Below, in pieces: positions 1 to 6,823 of a stretch of DNA of 19,887 bases. Position numbers and translations under genes: made by a program. The notes beneath the pieces were generated by a model. The model was given only the letters and a program-made list of their open reading frames with translations, did no database searches and was not told the origin of the DNA. Position 1 is the first letter of the stretch. Every line of letters begins with the position of its first letter. Source of the stretch: Candidatus Aerophobota bacterium (GTDB lineage Bacteria; Aerophobota; Aerophobia; Aerophobales; JAGHCO01); the NCBI GenBank assembly GCA_021160405.1, contig JAGHCO010000260.1, forward strand, positions 1 through 19,887, read 5' to 3'.

Positions 1-552
1 GGTGGAACTTATTTAAAAATATTTGCAACTTTTTTTCGAATAGGTATTTTTACCTTTGGTGGTGGCTTTTCTATGATTCCCTTGATAAAAAGAGAAATTG
101 TAGATAATAGTCACTGGATGAATATGGAAGAGTTCATGGAGGCAATAGCTATTGGCCAGAGTGCTCCAGGAGCAGTAGCAGTGAATACAGCTACATTTGT
201 GGGGTATAAGGTGGCAAAATACAGAGGAGCCTTTGCTGCCATTTTGGGAGTGTCTTTACCTTCATTTCTTACTATCTTGGCAATTGCCACTTTTTTACTA
301 CGTTTTTTTAACACCCCCCTTCTTGTAGCCTTTTTTAAAGGGGCGGCAGGAGCAGTGGTTGCTCTTTTAGCTCAGGTATCTTTTGTTATTGGCAAAAGAA
401 CTCTTAAAGGGAAGCTAAGTTTTATCCTAACAGGTGTAGCTCTTGTTCTTCTTTTATGGCTAAGGCTACACCCTCTACTTGTTATCCTCATTTGTGGTAT
501 TTTGGGATTCTGGCTGGGAGGCAGAACTAAAAATAGTTCCGGATACCTTTAA
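1..552 (+). CDS. Chromate transporter (CHR) family protein, N-terminal-type half, 5' partial
   Basis: The frame is open from base 1, so the gene begins before the window; the ATG at 73 lies inside the conserved motif and is not the start. The visible product has the CHR signature FGGGFSMIPLI followed by an amphipathic stretch and QSAPGAVAVNTATFVGY, then three or four hydrophobic segments. CHR proteins are inner-membrane carriers; some export chromate, but many in anaerobes have unknown substrates. A second half-size CHR gene follows after 26 bases, the arrangement of short-chain CHR pairs that act together in place of one fused 12-helix protein. The family is clear; the chromate substrate is only inferred from the family name. 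Confidence 0.9.
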   Translation, partial: GGTYLKIFATFFRIGIFTFGGGFSMIPLIKREIVDNSHWMNMEEFMEAIAIGQSAPGAVAVNTATFVGYKVAKYRGAFAAILGVSLPSFLTILAIATFLLRFFNTPLLVAFFKGAAGAVVALLAQVSFVIGKRTLKGKLSFILTGVALVLLLWLRLHPLLVILICGILGFWLGGRTKNSSGYL

Positions 553-578
553 ATTTAAAAGATAAAGGAATATAAAGA

Positions 579-1100
579 ATGTTACTTAACCTGTTTTTAA
601 CCTTTCTCAAAATTGGACTTTTTGCCTTTGGGGGAGGCTATGCTATGATTCCCTTAATCCAACACGATGTAGTTACATCTAATAATTGGCTGGCAATGTC
701 TGAATTTTTGCAGATTATAACTGTTGCTGAGATGACCCCGGGTCCTATTGCCATTAATCTTGCAACTTTCACAGGTTATAAACTGGCAGGTTTTTTAGGA
801 TCTCTGGTAAGCACCATAGGAGTTACACTCCCATCTTTTTGTATTGTTTTGATTTTAACAAAGACCTTTCTCTGGGTTAAAGAGAATCCAAAAATAAAAG
901 GATTACTTGTCGGTCTTCGCTCAGCGGTTCTTGCCTTAATTATCTCAGCCGCAGTAAGCATTGGAAAAACAGCTTTTATAGATTTCAGGGTTATAGGTAT
1001 AGCCTTAGCCTGTTTTGTGACTCTTTTATGGCTTAATCCTCATCCTGCTATTGTTATAGCTATCGGCGGTGGTGCTGGAATACTTCTTTTGCTGGGATAA
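579..1100 (+). CDS. Chromate transporter (CHR) family protein, second half-size subunit
   Basis: This 173-residue membrane protein repeats the family signature near its N-terminus (FAFGGGYAMIPLIQHDVV), followed by EMTPGPIAINLATFTGYK and several hydrophobic helices. Its length is that of a single CHR domain. The ATG at 579 is preceded by an AAAGG ribosome-binding site at 564-568. It sits 26 bases after the other half-size CHR gene, so the two are probably co-transcribed and form a heteromeric transporter. The gene ends at 1100, facing pgpA on the other strand. Substrate specificity cannot be read from the sequence. Confidence 0.9.
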   Translation: MLLNLFLTFLKIGLFAFGGGYAMIPLIQHDVVTSNNWLAMSEFLQIITVAEMTPGPIAINLATFTGYKLAGFLGSLVSTIGVTLPSFCIVLILTKTFLWVKENPKIKGLLVGLRSAVLALIISAAVSIGKTAFIDFRVIGIALACFVTLLWLNPHPAIVIAIGGGAGILLLLG

Positions 1101-1216
1101 GGAAATTGTAGATTCGGATAGCAGGTGAGCTGCCATTATGAAATGAAAATTAAGAACTAACAATAAATATGAAGGGATTTTGTCAACAAATTATTTTAAT
1201 CCTGCTTTTCTTCATT
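1101..1216. other. Convergent intergenic region between CHR gene and pgpA
   Basis: This AT-rich 116-base gap separates two convergent genes. The only pairing I see is a weak GCAG/CTGC stem near 1119-1132. No stem followed by a T-run is visible for either strand, so I call no intrinsic terminator. Since Rho is encoded in the window, Rho-dependent ending is possible. Confidence 0.5.
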
Positions 1217-1675
1217 TTACCAGCCAGCCATAGAAGCTATGACCCGCAGCACTATGTTAGCCAGAACTCCAGCAGCTAAGTCATCCAACATTATTCCCCA
1301 TCCTTTTGGAAGCTTGCCAATTTTATCTATTTTGAAAGGCTTGGCTATATCAAACAGCCGAAAAAGGATAAATCCAATTATAAGAAAGCGGAAAGAGAAA
1401 GGAAAGAAAAACACACTCACTAAAAATCCTGCTACCTCATCAATAACAATACAGTGATGATCCTTAACTTTCAGGTATTCCTCACATTTTCCAGAAATCC
1501 ATATACCCATCCCAAAAATAATAATTAAAACAACAGCTTGAGATAAAAAGTTAGGGAAAATTGCCCAGATCAATAGATATAAAATCACTCCCCACAAACT
1601 ACCTATAGTTCCAGGGATAAAAGGAGAGTATCCTGCTCCTAAACCTGTCCCAAGTGCAAGAACAATTTTTTTCAT
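1217..1675 (-). CDS. pgpA: Phosphatidylglycerophosphatase A
   Basis: This 152-residue integral membrane protein dephosphorylates phosphatidylglycerophosphate to phosphatidylglycerol, the step after PgsA. Family motifs are present in order: GLGAGYSPFIPGTIGSLWG (residues 11-29), DEVAG (79-83), FDIAKP (108-113) and DDLAAG (131-136); the acidic residues are those expected to bind metal and phosphate. Hydrophobic helices lie between them. Its ATG overlaps the pgsA stop by four bases (ATGA), so the two are translationally coupled and carry out consecutive reactions. Length is typical of PgpA. Confidence 0.93.
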   Translation of the reverse strand: MKKIVLALGTGLGAGYSPFIPGTIGSLWGVILYLLIWAIFPNFLSQAVVLIIIFGMGIWISGKCEEYLKVKDHHCIVIDEVAGFLVSVFFFPFSFRFLIIGFILFRLFDIAKPFKIDKIGKLPKGWGIMLDDLAAGVLANIVLRVIASMAGW

Positions 1676-2229
1676 CTTAAATATTCCTTTCCCTTTAATG
1701 CGTACTGAATTCCAGAAATAACAGCTAATAAAACAGCTATAGATAAACTTGCCCAGGCTATATTACTTAAGATGACTTGAATAGGTTTCTCCCCCCAAAG
1801 CAAAGATGCAAAAATAAGTAAAATTGCTGAATACTCTGCCCCTGTTTTTCCCTTAGCTACAAAATTAGCAGCAAGAACAACTTTATGATAAGCTAACTGT
1901 ATTCTTAAAGCCATCACTAAAAAGTCTCTACCCATAAGAATTATTACCATCCAAAGAGGAATGAGGTGAAGATAAACAAAACAGATAAGGGCACTGTAAA
2001 CTAAGATTTTATCAGCTACCGGATCAATTATCTTCCCCAAATTGGATACCTCATTCATCTTGCGAGCTAACCAACCATCAAGCCAATCAGAAAAAGATGC
2101 TACTATAAAGATTAAAAGAGAAAGTACTCTGCCAACTCTGCCTCCAAAAAATAAAAAAAACATAAAAGGAACAATGGCAACTATCCTAAAAATAGTTACC
2201 TTATTGGCTAAGTTTATCTTCCTCATCAT
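1672..2229 (-). CDS. pgsA: CDP-diacylglycerol--glycerol-3-phosphate 3-phosphatidyltransferase
   Basis: PgsA joins CDP-diacylglycerol and glycerol-3-phosphate to give phosphatidylglycerophosphate in the cytoplasmic membrane. The CDP-alcohol phosphatidyltransferase signature D-x2-DG-x2-AR-x8-G-x3-D-x3-D is complete: D48, D51, G52, A55, R56, G65, D69, D73. Hydrophobic helices flank it, and 185 residues is the normal length. The start is ATGATG at 2229/2226; either codon could be used. The 5' end overlaps the ftsK coding end by 29 bases and the 3' end overlaps pgpA by four, so ftsK-pgsA-pgpA is one transcription unit. The function is supported by the intact catalytic motif and by the adjacent pgpA. 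Confidence 0.95.
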   Translation of the reverse strand: MMRKINLANKVTIFRIVAIVPFMFFLFFGGRVGRVLSLLIFIVASFSDWLDGWLARKMNEVSNLGKIIDPVADKILVYSALICFVYLHLIPLWMVIILMGRDFLVMALRIQLAYHKVVLAANFVAKGKTGAEYSAILLIFASLLWGEKPIQVILSNIAWASLSIAVLLAVISGIQYALKGKEYLR

Positions 2230-4210
2230 TTCTTTCTACTAAAACCTGCCTGGCTTTACTTCCGCGAGGAGGTCCTACTATACCATCTCTTTCCAGTTGC
2301 TCCATAATCCTGGCTGCCCGATTATAACCTATGGACAGTTTTCTCTGCAATAGGGAGGTAGAGGCCTCTCCCCTGGCTAAAATAAGGTCCTTAGCTTCAG
2401 AGTAAAGCTCATCATAATTTCCCTCTTCCTCAGCCTCTTTTTCCTCTTCCAAATTTCTTATTATATCTTCATAGGCTGGTTCAGCTTGCTCTCTAATAAA
2501 ACCTACTACTCTTTTCACCTCAGATGGGGAGATGAAACTTCCCTGGATCCGAAAAGGCCTGAGAGCTTGCACTGGAGAATACAGCATATCTCCATTTCCC
2601 ACTAACTTTTCTGCTCCAACAGCATCCAGGATAGTCCGAGAATCAATTTGAGAAGCTACAGAAAAAGAAATACGAGAGGGAAAGTTTGCCTTAATCAAAC
2701 CAGTGATTACATCTACAGATGGGCGCTGAGTTGCCACTATTAAATGAATTCCTGTAGCCCTTCCCAGTTGAGCAATTCGACATAGAGTTTTCTCAAACCT
2801 TACCCCTGAGAGCATCATTAAATCAGCCAGCTCATCAATAATTACCACCAGGTAGGGAAGAGGATTTTCTGTATCTCCTTGAATTTGATTAAAACCTGCA
2901 ATATTTCTTACCCCCTTTTGGTTAAATTTCTCGTATCTGTGCATCATTTCCTGAACTACCCACTCCAGAGAGGAGCCAGCCATCTTTACATCCTTTATGG
3001 GAGGGAAAATGAGATGAGGAATATTGGCATAGTCTACCAGCTCAACTGTTTTGGGATCAATTAACAAAAATTTAACCTCTTGGGGAAGGACACGGTAAAG
3101 AATAGAGATAATAATAGAATTTATGCAAACACTTTTCCCCGAACCAGTAGAGCCTCCAATAAGCAAATGAGGTAAAGATTCTAAATTTACCCAGATTGTC
3201 TGTCCAGCTATATCTTTACCTAATGGGAAAAACAACTTTCCCTTTACCTTTTGAAATTGCGGCTCCTCCAAAAGCTCTCTTAGATAAACAAAATTCACCT
3301 TCTTTTTAGGCACTTCCACTCCTACCAGGGGTTTTCCACTTACTGGCACCTCAATCCTTACATTAGGCACAGCTAAAGAAAGAGCTAAATCGCTGGAAAG
3401 ATTCATCAATCTACTCACTCTTATTCCTGGAGCAAGTTTCACTTCGTATCTGATTACTGCTGGTCCTTCCTTAATTTCCTCAATCTCTACTTCTACACCA
3501 AAATCCTTTAAAGTCTGGGTAAGTTTTTTCCCAGCCTCTGTTACCTCATTTGAGGATTTTTGACGAGTTGGAGAGGGATTTAAAAGAGAAAGTGGAGGAA
3601 GGGTATAAAAAGGTGATAGTTTCCTTGATTTTTCACTCAATTTTGCCCTTGAGAAATGAGTTGGACTCCTCTTTCGTGGGAGAAGCTCTTTTCTTATTCT
3701 TTTCTTTTCCTTAGCTATAGAAAAATCAATGTTTAAAAAAACAGAGAAGAATAAAAGGCTCCCTATAGTGATCCAGCTTCCTAATCTGCCAAATAAAGAG
3801 ACAAATTCGGAAGAGAAGAAAAAACCTAACAATCCCCCTCCATACCAGGGAGAGGTTATATCCAAACCAAGGTTATATAAGAGAGAGGAAAGACCAATAA
3901 AAAAGAGGATAAAACCAAATCCATGAGAGAAAAAATTCCTCAGACTTCCCTTTATCTTTTTCACTCCCATCCAAAAAAATATAAAGGGGAGAAAAAAAGC
4001 TGTTATACCTACCCCTAAAAAAAGGTAGGTAGCTACAAATACACCAACCTGACCAATGTAGCTTTTGGGAGAACTCTGAGGAGGAAAGGTAAAAAAAGGT
4101 GATTCAAAGGAGCGATAAAACAAAAGACTAATTAGCAAAAATAGTCCCACTATTATAAAAATGGCAGCCAATATAAAATCTTTTTTTCCTCTTTGCTGGG
4201 GGAAATCCAT
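2201..4210 (-). CDS. ftsK: DNA translocase FtsK/SpoIIIE
   Basis: This is a membrane-anchored hexameric ATP-driven DNA pump that clears chromosome ends from the division septum. Four hydrophobic segments fill about residues 12-160, followed by a short basic, Ser/Pro-rich linker (165-220). Then come the alpha domain and the RecA-like motor, with Walker A GGSTGSGKS at 352-360 and Walker B LVVIIDE at 454-460, followed by GRATGIHLIVATQRPSVDVI. An acidic linker (580-600) leads to the winged-helix gamma domain (600-660, ending GPPRGSKARQVLV) that reads polar DNA motifs. At 669 residues it is the compact SpoIIIE-like form without the long E. coli linker. It starts 12 bases after the hydrolase gene and overlaps pgsA. 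Confidence 0.96.
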   Translation of the reverse strand: MDFPQQRGKKDFILAAIFIIVGLFLLISLLFYRSFESPFFTFPPQSSPKSYIGQVGVFVATYLFLGVGITAFFLPFIFFWMGVKKIKGSLRNFFSHGFGFILFFIGLSSLLYNLGLDITSPWYGGGLLGFFFSSEFVSLFGRLGSWITIGSLLFFSVFLNIDFSIAKEKKRIRKELLPRKRSPTHFSRAKLSEKSRKLSPFYTLPPLSLLNPSPTRQKSSNEVTEAGKKLTQTLKDFGVEVEIEEIKEGPAVIRYEVKLAPGIRVSRLMNLSSDLALSLAVPNVRIEVPVSGKPLVGVEVPKKKVNFVYLRELLEEPQFQKVKGKLFFPLGKDIAGQTIWVNLESLPHLLIGGSTGSGKSVCINSIIISILYRVLPQEVKFLLIDPKTVELVDYANIPHLIFPPIKDVKMAGSSLEWVVQEMMHRYEKFNQKGVRNIAGFNQIQGDTENPLPYLVVIIDELADLMMLSGVRFEKTLCRIAQLGRATGIHLIVATQRPSVDVITGLIKANFPSRISFSVASQIDSRTILDAVGAEKLVGNGDMLYSPVQALRPFRIQGSFISPSEVKRVVGFIREQAEPAYEDIIRNLEEEKEAEEEGNYDELYSEAKDLILARGEASTSLLQRKLSIGYNRAARIMEQLERDGIVGPPRGSKARQVLVERNDEEDKLSQ

Positions 4211-4222
4211 AATTAAACCTAC

Positions 4223-4744
4223 CTAAACTACTTTTATTTTAAGCACCCTTTTCATCTGATCTAAGGCAAAGCGATGATCCTCTTTGGAAGTAGAGGCTAC
4301 ACTATCAGAGTAGACTATCACTTCATACCCTCTCATTGATGCCTCTGCTGCTGTAAAAAAAACGCAGATGTTGGTAAGAATTCCTGTAATAAAAAGAGTT
4401 TTTATGTTTAGCTCTTTTAATAGAATCTCAAGGTCCGTTCCTAAAAAGGCAGAGTATCTTCTCTTTCTTACTAAGAAATCCCCTTCTTGAGGAGCAATCT
4501 CATCTATCACCATTGCTCCAGAGGTTCCTTCCAAGGCATGAGAGGGCCAGATAACAAATTCTTCATCATTCCTTCGATGAGAATCACAAACATAAATTAC
4601 AGGTATATTCTTAGCTTTAGCCCAATTTATTTTATTTTTTATATTGGGTATAATTTTTCTGGCGAAAGGGACCTCTAAGACAGAATTTTCCTCAACAAAA
4701 TCTTTTAACATATCAATAACTAAAAGAGCTTTGTTCTCAGACAT
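4223..4744 (-). CDS. Isochorismatase-family cysteine hydrolase, nicotinamidase-like
   Basis: The frame opens at 4777, but I place the start at the ATG at 4744: GAGGAG lies about 7 bases upstream, and family homology begins with KALLVIDML. The 173-residue product carries the Asp-Lys-Cys catalytic set: D11 (VIDML), K94 (RKRRYSAF) and C127 (TGILTNICV). It also has a D-x-H...H metal site like that of PncA: D54 and H56 (CDSHRR) and H69 in WPSHALEGTSGA. That last motif is typical of nicotinamidases, so deamidation of nicotinamide to nicotinate is the best guess; another amidase of the superfamily is possible. A dispersed repeat occupies 4770-4795 just upstream. It lies 12 bases before ftsK and may share its transcript. 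Confidence 0.85.
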   Translation of the reverse strand: MSENKALLVIDMLKDFVEENSVLEVPFARKIIPNIKNKINWAKAKNIPVIYVCDSHRRNDEEFVIWPSHALEGTSGAMVIDEIAPQEGDFLVRKRRYSAFLGTDLEILLKELNIKTLFITGILTNICVFFTAAEASMRGYEVIVYSDSVASTSKEDHRFALDQMKRVLKIKVV

Positions 4745-4769
4745 ATAAGCTCTCCTCTTGTAAGAAAAA

Positions 4770-4795
4770 TTAACCACTCAACACACTGAAAAAGG
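4770..4795 (-). repeat. Dispersed 26-base repeat, copy 1
   Basis: Read on the minus strand, this segment matches 24 of 26 bases of 11950-11975 on the plus strand. The core is CCTTTTTCAGTGT then four variable bases then AGTGGTTAA. Both copies lie shortly upstream of a start codon (25 bases here). The context, between AMMECR1 and the hydrolase, is otherwise a featureless 101-base gap. Confidence 0.75.
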
Positions 4796-4845
4796 CGAAA
4801 GGCCGAGATTTACGTTCAAGGTTTTCTGTAGCTGAGGTGTTAACT

Positions 4846-5385
4846 TTACTTTTCCTTATAACGAGTTACTGTAAAGCGATAAATATCCAATTCTTCATCA
4901 GAAATACCAAATAATCCTGCCTTTTGTTTAGCAATTTCCAGTTGATGCTCTACAGTGTCTACACCTTCCAAATCTGGCAAGAGCAATCCCTTTTGCCAGC
5001 CTTTACTTACAATCACTCCGTATTTTTTGGGATTTAGCTTTTCTTTATCATTAACTAGTTCAGGTTTACTTAAAATATCTACAGATATCTCTATATCTTT
5101 TAGTTCTTCTTCTTTCACAGGGGGGAAGCGAGGGTCTCGAGTAGCAGCACTAATAGCATTTTCTATAATTTCCTCAGCAATGCTGGGTTGGCTGGGAAGG
5201 TAGGTGCCAATACAACCCCTTAGTCTACCCCTCTTGTGTAGGGAAACAAAAACCCCCGCTCTTTCTCTAAATCTTTCTGGAATCTCAAGGGGAGGAGATA
5301 TCTTTTTCCCCTTTTTAAGATACTCCTTTAAAGTTTTTCTAACTAATTGAGGAGGAAAATCTTCTTCTCTCAAACTTATCCTCAC
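4846..5385 (-). CDS. amrA: AMMECR1-domain protein (AmmeMemoRadiSam system protein A-like)
   Basis: This 179-residue AMMECR1-domain protein has the invariant LRGCIG motif at residues 55-60, followed by the family block with AISAATRDPRFPPV and the IEISVDILS strand. The domain is widespread in archaea, bacteria and eukaryotes. In bacteria it often accompanies a Memo-like protein and a radical SAM enzyme, but neither is visible here. The start is uncertain: GTG at 5385 gives the longest frame with no separated ribosome-binding site, whereas TTG at 5373 has GAGG six bases before it. It follows fmt after 15 bases, across a perfect palindrome. The biochemical role of the family is not settled; the symbol follows common annotation practice. 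Confidence 0.85.
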   Translation of the reverse strand: MRISLREEDFPPQLVRKTLKEYLKKGKKISPPLEIPERFRERAGVFVSLHKRGRLRGCIGTYLPSQPSIAEEIIENAISAATRDPRFPPVKEEELKDIEISVDILSKPELVNDKEKLNPKKYGVIVSKGWQKGLLLPDLEGVDTVEHQLEIAKQKAGLFGISDEELDIYRFTVTRYKEK

Positions 5386-5387
5386 TT

Positions 5388-5417
5388 CTCATTTATTAAG
5401 TTAACTTAATAAATGAG
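5388..5417. repeat. Perfect 30-base palindrome across the fmt stop codon
   Basis: The left half, CTCATTTATTAAGTT (5388-5402), is exactly the reverse complement of the right half (5403-5417), with no loop. It covers the fmt stop codon (5401-5403) and the whole gap before the AMMECR1 gene. In RNA it could form a long hairpin with the stop codon at its centre. It is AT-rich and followed by no T-run on the minus strand, so it does not look like a standard terminator. Part of the right half recurs at 11811-11826. Confidence 0.8.
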
Positions 5418-6396
5418 TACCTTCCTTAATATGATACCCCTTTATAAAATCATAACCTTTTATACGAGAGCGGTTAGGGAGTTGCAATTCCTCAATCAGC
5501 AAAAACCCATCCCCTGTTTTTACCAAAAAACCCACATTCTTTTTTATCTTTCCAATTGTGCCAGGCACAAACCCTTTATCCTCTTTGAGGTCTTCTGCAG
5601 GTTTGGTTTTCCATATTTTTATTTTCTGAAGAGCTTCCCGTAAAAAAATAAAGGTAAACGCTCCTGGGTAAGGATTCATTCCTCTAATTAAATTATAAAT
5701 AGTTTTGGTAGAACTACTCCAGTTAATCCTACCCTGTTCTTTTTTTATCTTTGGGGCATAGCTTGATTCTTTTCCCTGAGGTTTAAACTGAGCTTTACCC
5801 TCCTTTATTAACTTAACAGCTTGAAGTAAGGTATTAGCTCCTACTCTGGATAGTCTGTCGGATAGTGTTCTGGTTGTATCATCGGAGTTTATAGGTACTC
5901 TCTCTTGCAAAATTATCTCTCCCCCATCTATCTGAGACCTTATCCTCTGAATAGTTACTCCTGTTTCCTTTTCTCCTCTAATTATAGCCCACGGAATAGG
6001 GGCAGGACCTCTATAACTGGGTAGAAGAGAAGCATGAAGATTAATGGGGAAAAGATTGGGAATAGATAAAATTGAGGGAGAAAGTATCTCTCCAAAAGCT
6101 ACCACCACTATTAAATCAGGCTTTATTTCCTTGATTTTATCAATAAAACTAAGATCATTTACTTTCTCTGGTTGGTAAACAGGAACATTTCTCTTTAAAG
6201 CTAACCTTTTTACCGGAGAAGGTTTTAATACTCTACCTCTTCCGGTAAAACGATCTGGCTGAGTAACTACCCCTAATACTTTCTCATTTAAAATTAACTT
6301 ATCCAGTGATGGGCAAGCAAACTCAGGAGTTCCCATAAAAAGAATAGAAACCTTATCATTTAAAAAACCCCTACCCTCTTGTTGAGAGGAAAGCAT
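5401..6396 (-). CDS. fmt: Methionyl-tRNA formyltransferase (start region disturbed)
   Basis: Fmt formylates Met-tRNAi using 10-formyltetrahydrofolate. The core begins ILFMGTPEFACPSLDKL and contains NLHASLLPSYRGPAPIPWAI, with the catalytic Asn and His, and QIDGGEI with the expected Asp; the C-terminal OB-like domain follows. Counted from about V58 of the open frame the protein has 316 residues, the normal size. The N-terminus is a problem. The frame runs open to a TTG at 6522, but that extension lies in two palindromic repeats and has no homology I recognise. The only in-frame ATG before the core (6396) has no ribosome-binding site. The ATG with a good site (6359, after AGAGGGTAGGGG) is one base out of frame. 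I report the 6396 start as a placeholder. The function is certain; the start is not. Confidence 0.92.
   Translation of the reverse strand: MLSSQQEGRGFLNDKVSILFMGTPEFACPSLDKLILNEKVLGVVTQPDRFTGRGRVLKPSPVKRLALKRNVPVYQPEKVNDLSFIDKIKEIKPDLIVVVAFGEILSPSILSIPNLFPINLHASLLPSYRGPAPIPWAIIRGEKETGVTIQRIRSQIDGGEIILQERVPINSDDTTRTLSDRLSRVGANTLLQAVKLIKEGKAQFKPQGKESSYAPKIKKEQGRINWSSSTKTIYNLIRGMNPYPGAFTFIFLREALQKIKIWKTKPAEDLKEDKGFVPGTIGKIKKNVGFLVKTGDGFLLIEELQLPNRSRIKGYDFIKGYHIKEGTHLLS
6365..6389 (-). repeat. GC-rich imperfect hairpin before fmt (repeat family member)
   Basis: On the minus strand this reads CCTCTCAACAAGAGGGTAGGGG near its centre, an imperfect hairpin (CCTCT/AGAGG around a short loop). It resembles the purine-rich hairpins at 10877-10904 and 13561-13583. 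It forms part of the fmt 5' open frame and supplies the only ribosome-binding-like sequence near the fmt core. Confidence 0.5.
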
Positions 6397-6425
6397 TTGA
6401 GTCTTAAATTCACGGGGGCACCCTC

Positions 6426-6474
6426 CTGGATACTTTGTAGGTCTTTCATAGATGAAAGACTCCGCTATATCCAG
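6426..6474. repeat. Nested 49-base imperfect palindrome upstream of fmt
   Basis: The outer arms are CTGGATA (6426-6432) and TATCCAG (6468-6474). Inside them are perfect nine-base arms, GTCTTTCAT (6441-6449) and ATGAAAGAC (6452-6460), around a two-base centre. Internal segments of 8 and 7 bases do not pair well. The form suggests a small dispersed palindromic element. It lies wholly within the doubtful N-terminal extension of fmt. Confidence 0.7.
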
Positions 6475-6539
6475 AGTCAGATTCCCATAGTTAATGCGTT
6501 GGCTCAAAGTTTCTTCTCTCAACCATTGGGGGGTAGGGA

Positions 6540-6749
6540 TTAATATCTATTTAGTCTCGCTAACTTCATCATTTTTCTTCTCTGTCTTCGAATAGCCTTA
6601 AGTCTTTTTTTTCTTTTTCTCTCCGTTGGTTTCTCATATTCTTGATGTCTCTTAATTTCGGAGGTTAACCCCGATTGTCTACACTCTATTTTAAATCTTT
6701 TTAAAGCTTGAGAAAAAGAACCGTATTCATTAACATTTATATTTACCAA
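6540..6749 (-). CDS. rpsU: 30S ribosomal protein S21
   Basis: This 69-residue, very basic protein has the S21 layout: a short N-terminal strand (MVNINVNEYGSFSQALKRFK), a helix with the conserved Cys-Arg-x-Ser-Gly segment, and a Lys/Arg-rich C-terminal helix (RKKRLKAIRRQRRK). S21 sits on the 30S platform near the anti-Shine-Dalgarno end of 16S rRNA. The start is TTG at 6749, with the G-rich AGGGGGTG about ten bases before it. A strong promoter (6777-6804) lies in the gap after pnp, so rpsU can be expressed apart from rpsO-pnp. fmt lies downstream on the same strand. Confidence 0.95.
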   Translation of the reverse strand: MVNINVNEYGSFSQALKRFKIECRQSGLTSEIKRHQEYEKPTERKRKKRLKAIRRQRRKMMKLARLNRY

Positions 6750-6776
6750 CTATTCTTACACCCCCTTTATTTACTT

Positions 6777-6804
6777 ATTATAATAAATTTTTTGAGAGAG
6801 TCAA
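6777..6804 (-). promoter_or_regulatory. Predicted sigma-70-type promoter for rpsU
   Basis: On the minus strand TTGACT (6799-6804) and a perfect TATAAT (6777-6782) are separated by 16 bases. Transcription would begin near 6770, about 20 bases before the rpsU start codon, giving a short leader with the ribosome-binding site. Confidence 0.75.
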
Positions 6805-6823
6805 CTATTTATCCGAAAAAACT

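Noticed and set aside
1101..1216. Bidirectional terminator between the CHR gene and pgpA
   Set aside because: Only a four-base stem and no adjoining T-run on either strand.
5388..5417. Intrinsic terminator of fmt
   Set aside because: The palindrome is AT-rich, has no loop-plus-T-run form, and a co-directional gene follows immediately.
6397..6522. N-terminal extension of Fmt as a real domain or targeting sequence
   Set aside because: The sequence is palindromic repeat DNA, starts at a TTG without ribosome-binding site, and Fmt has no such domain.
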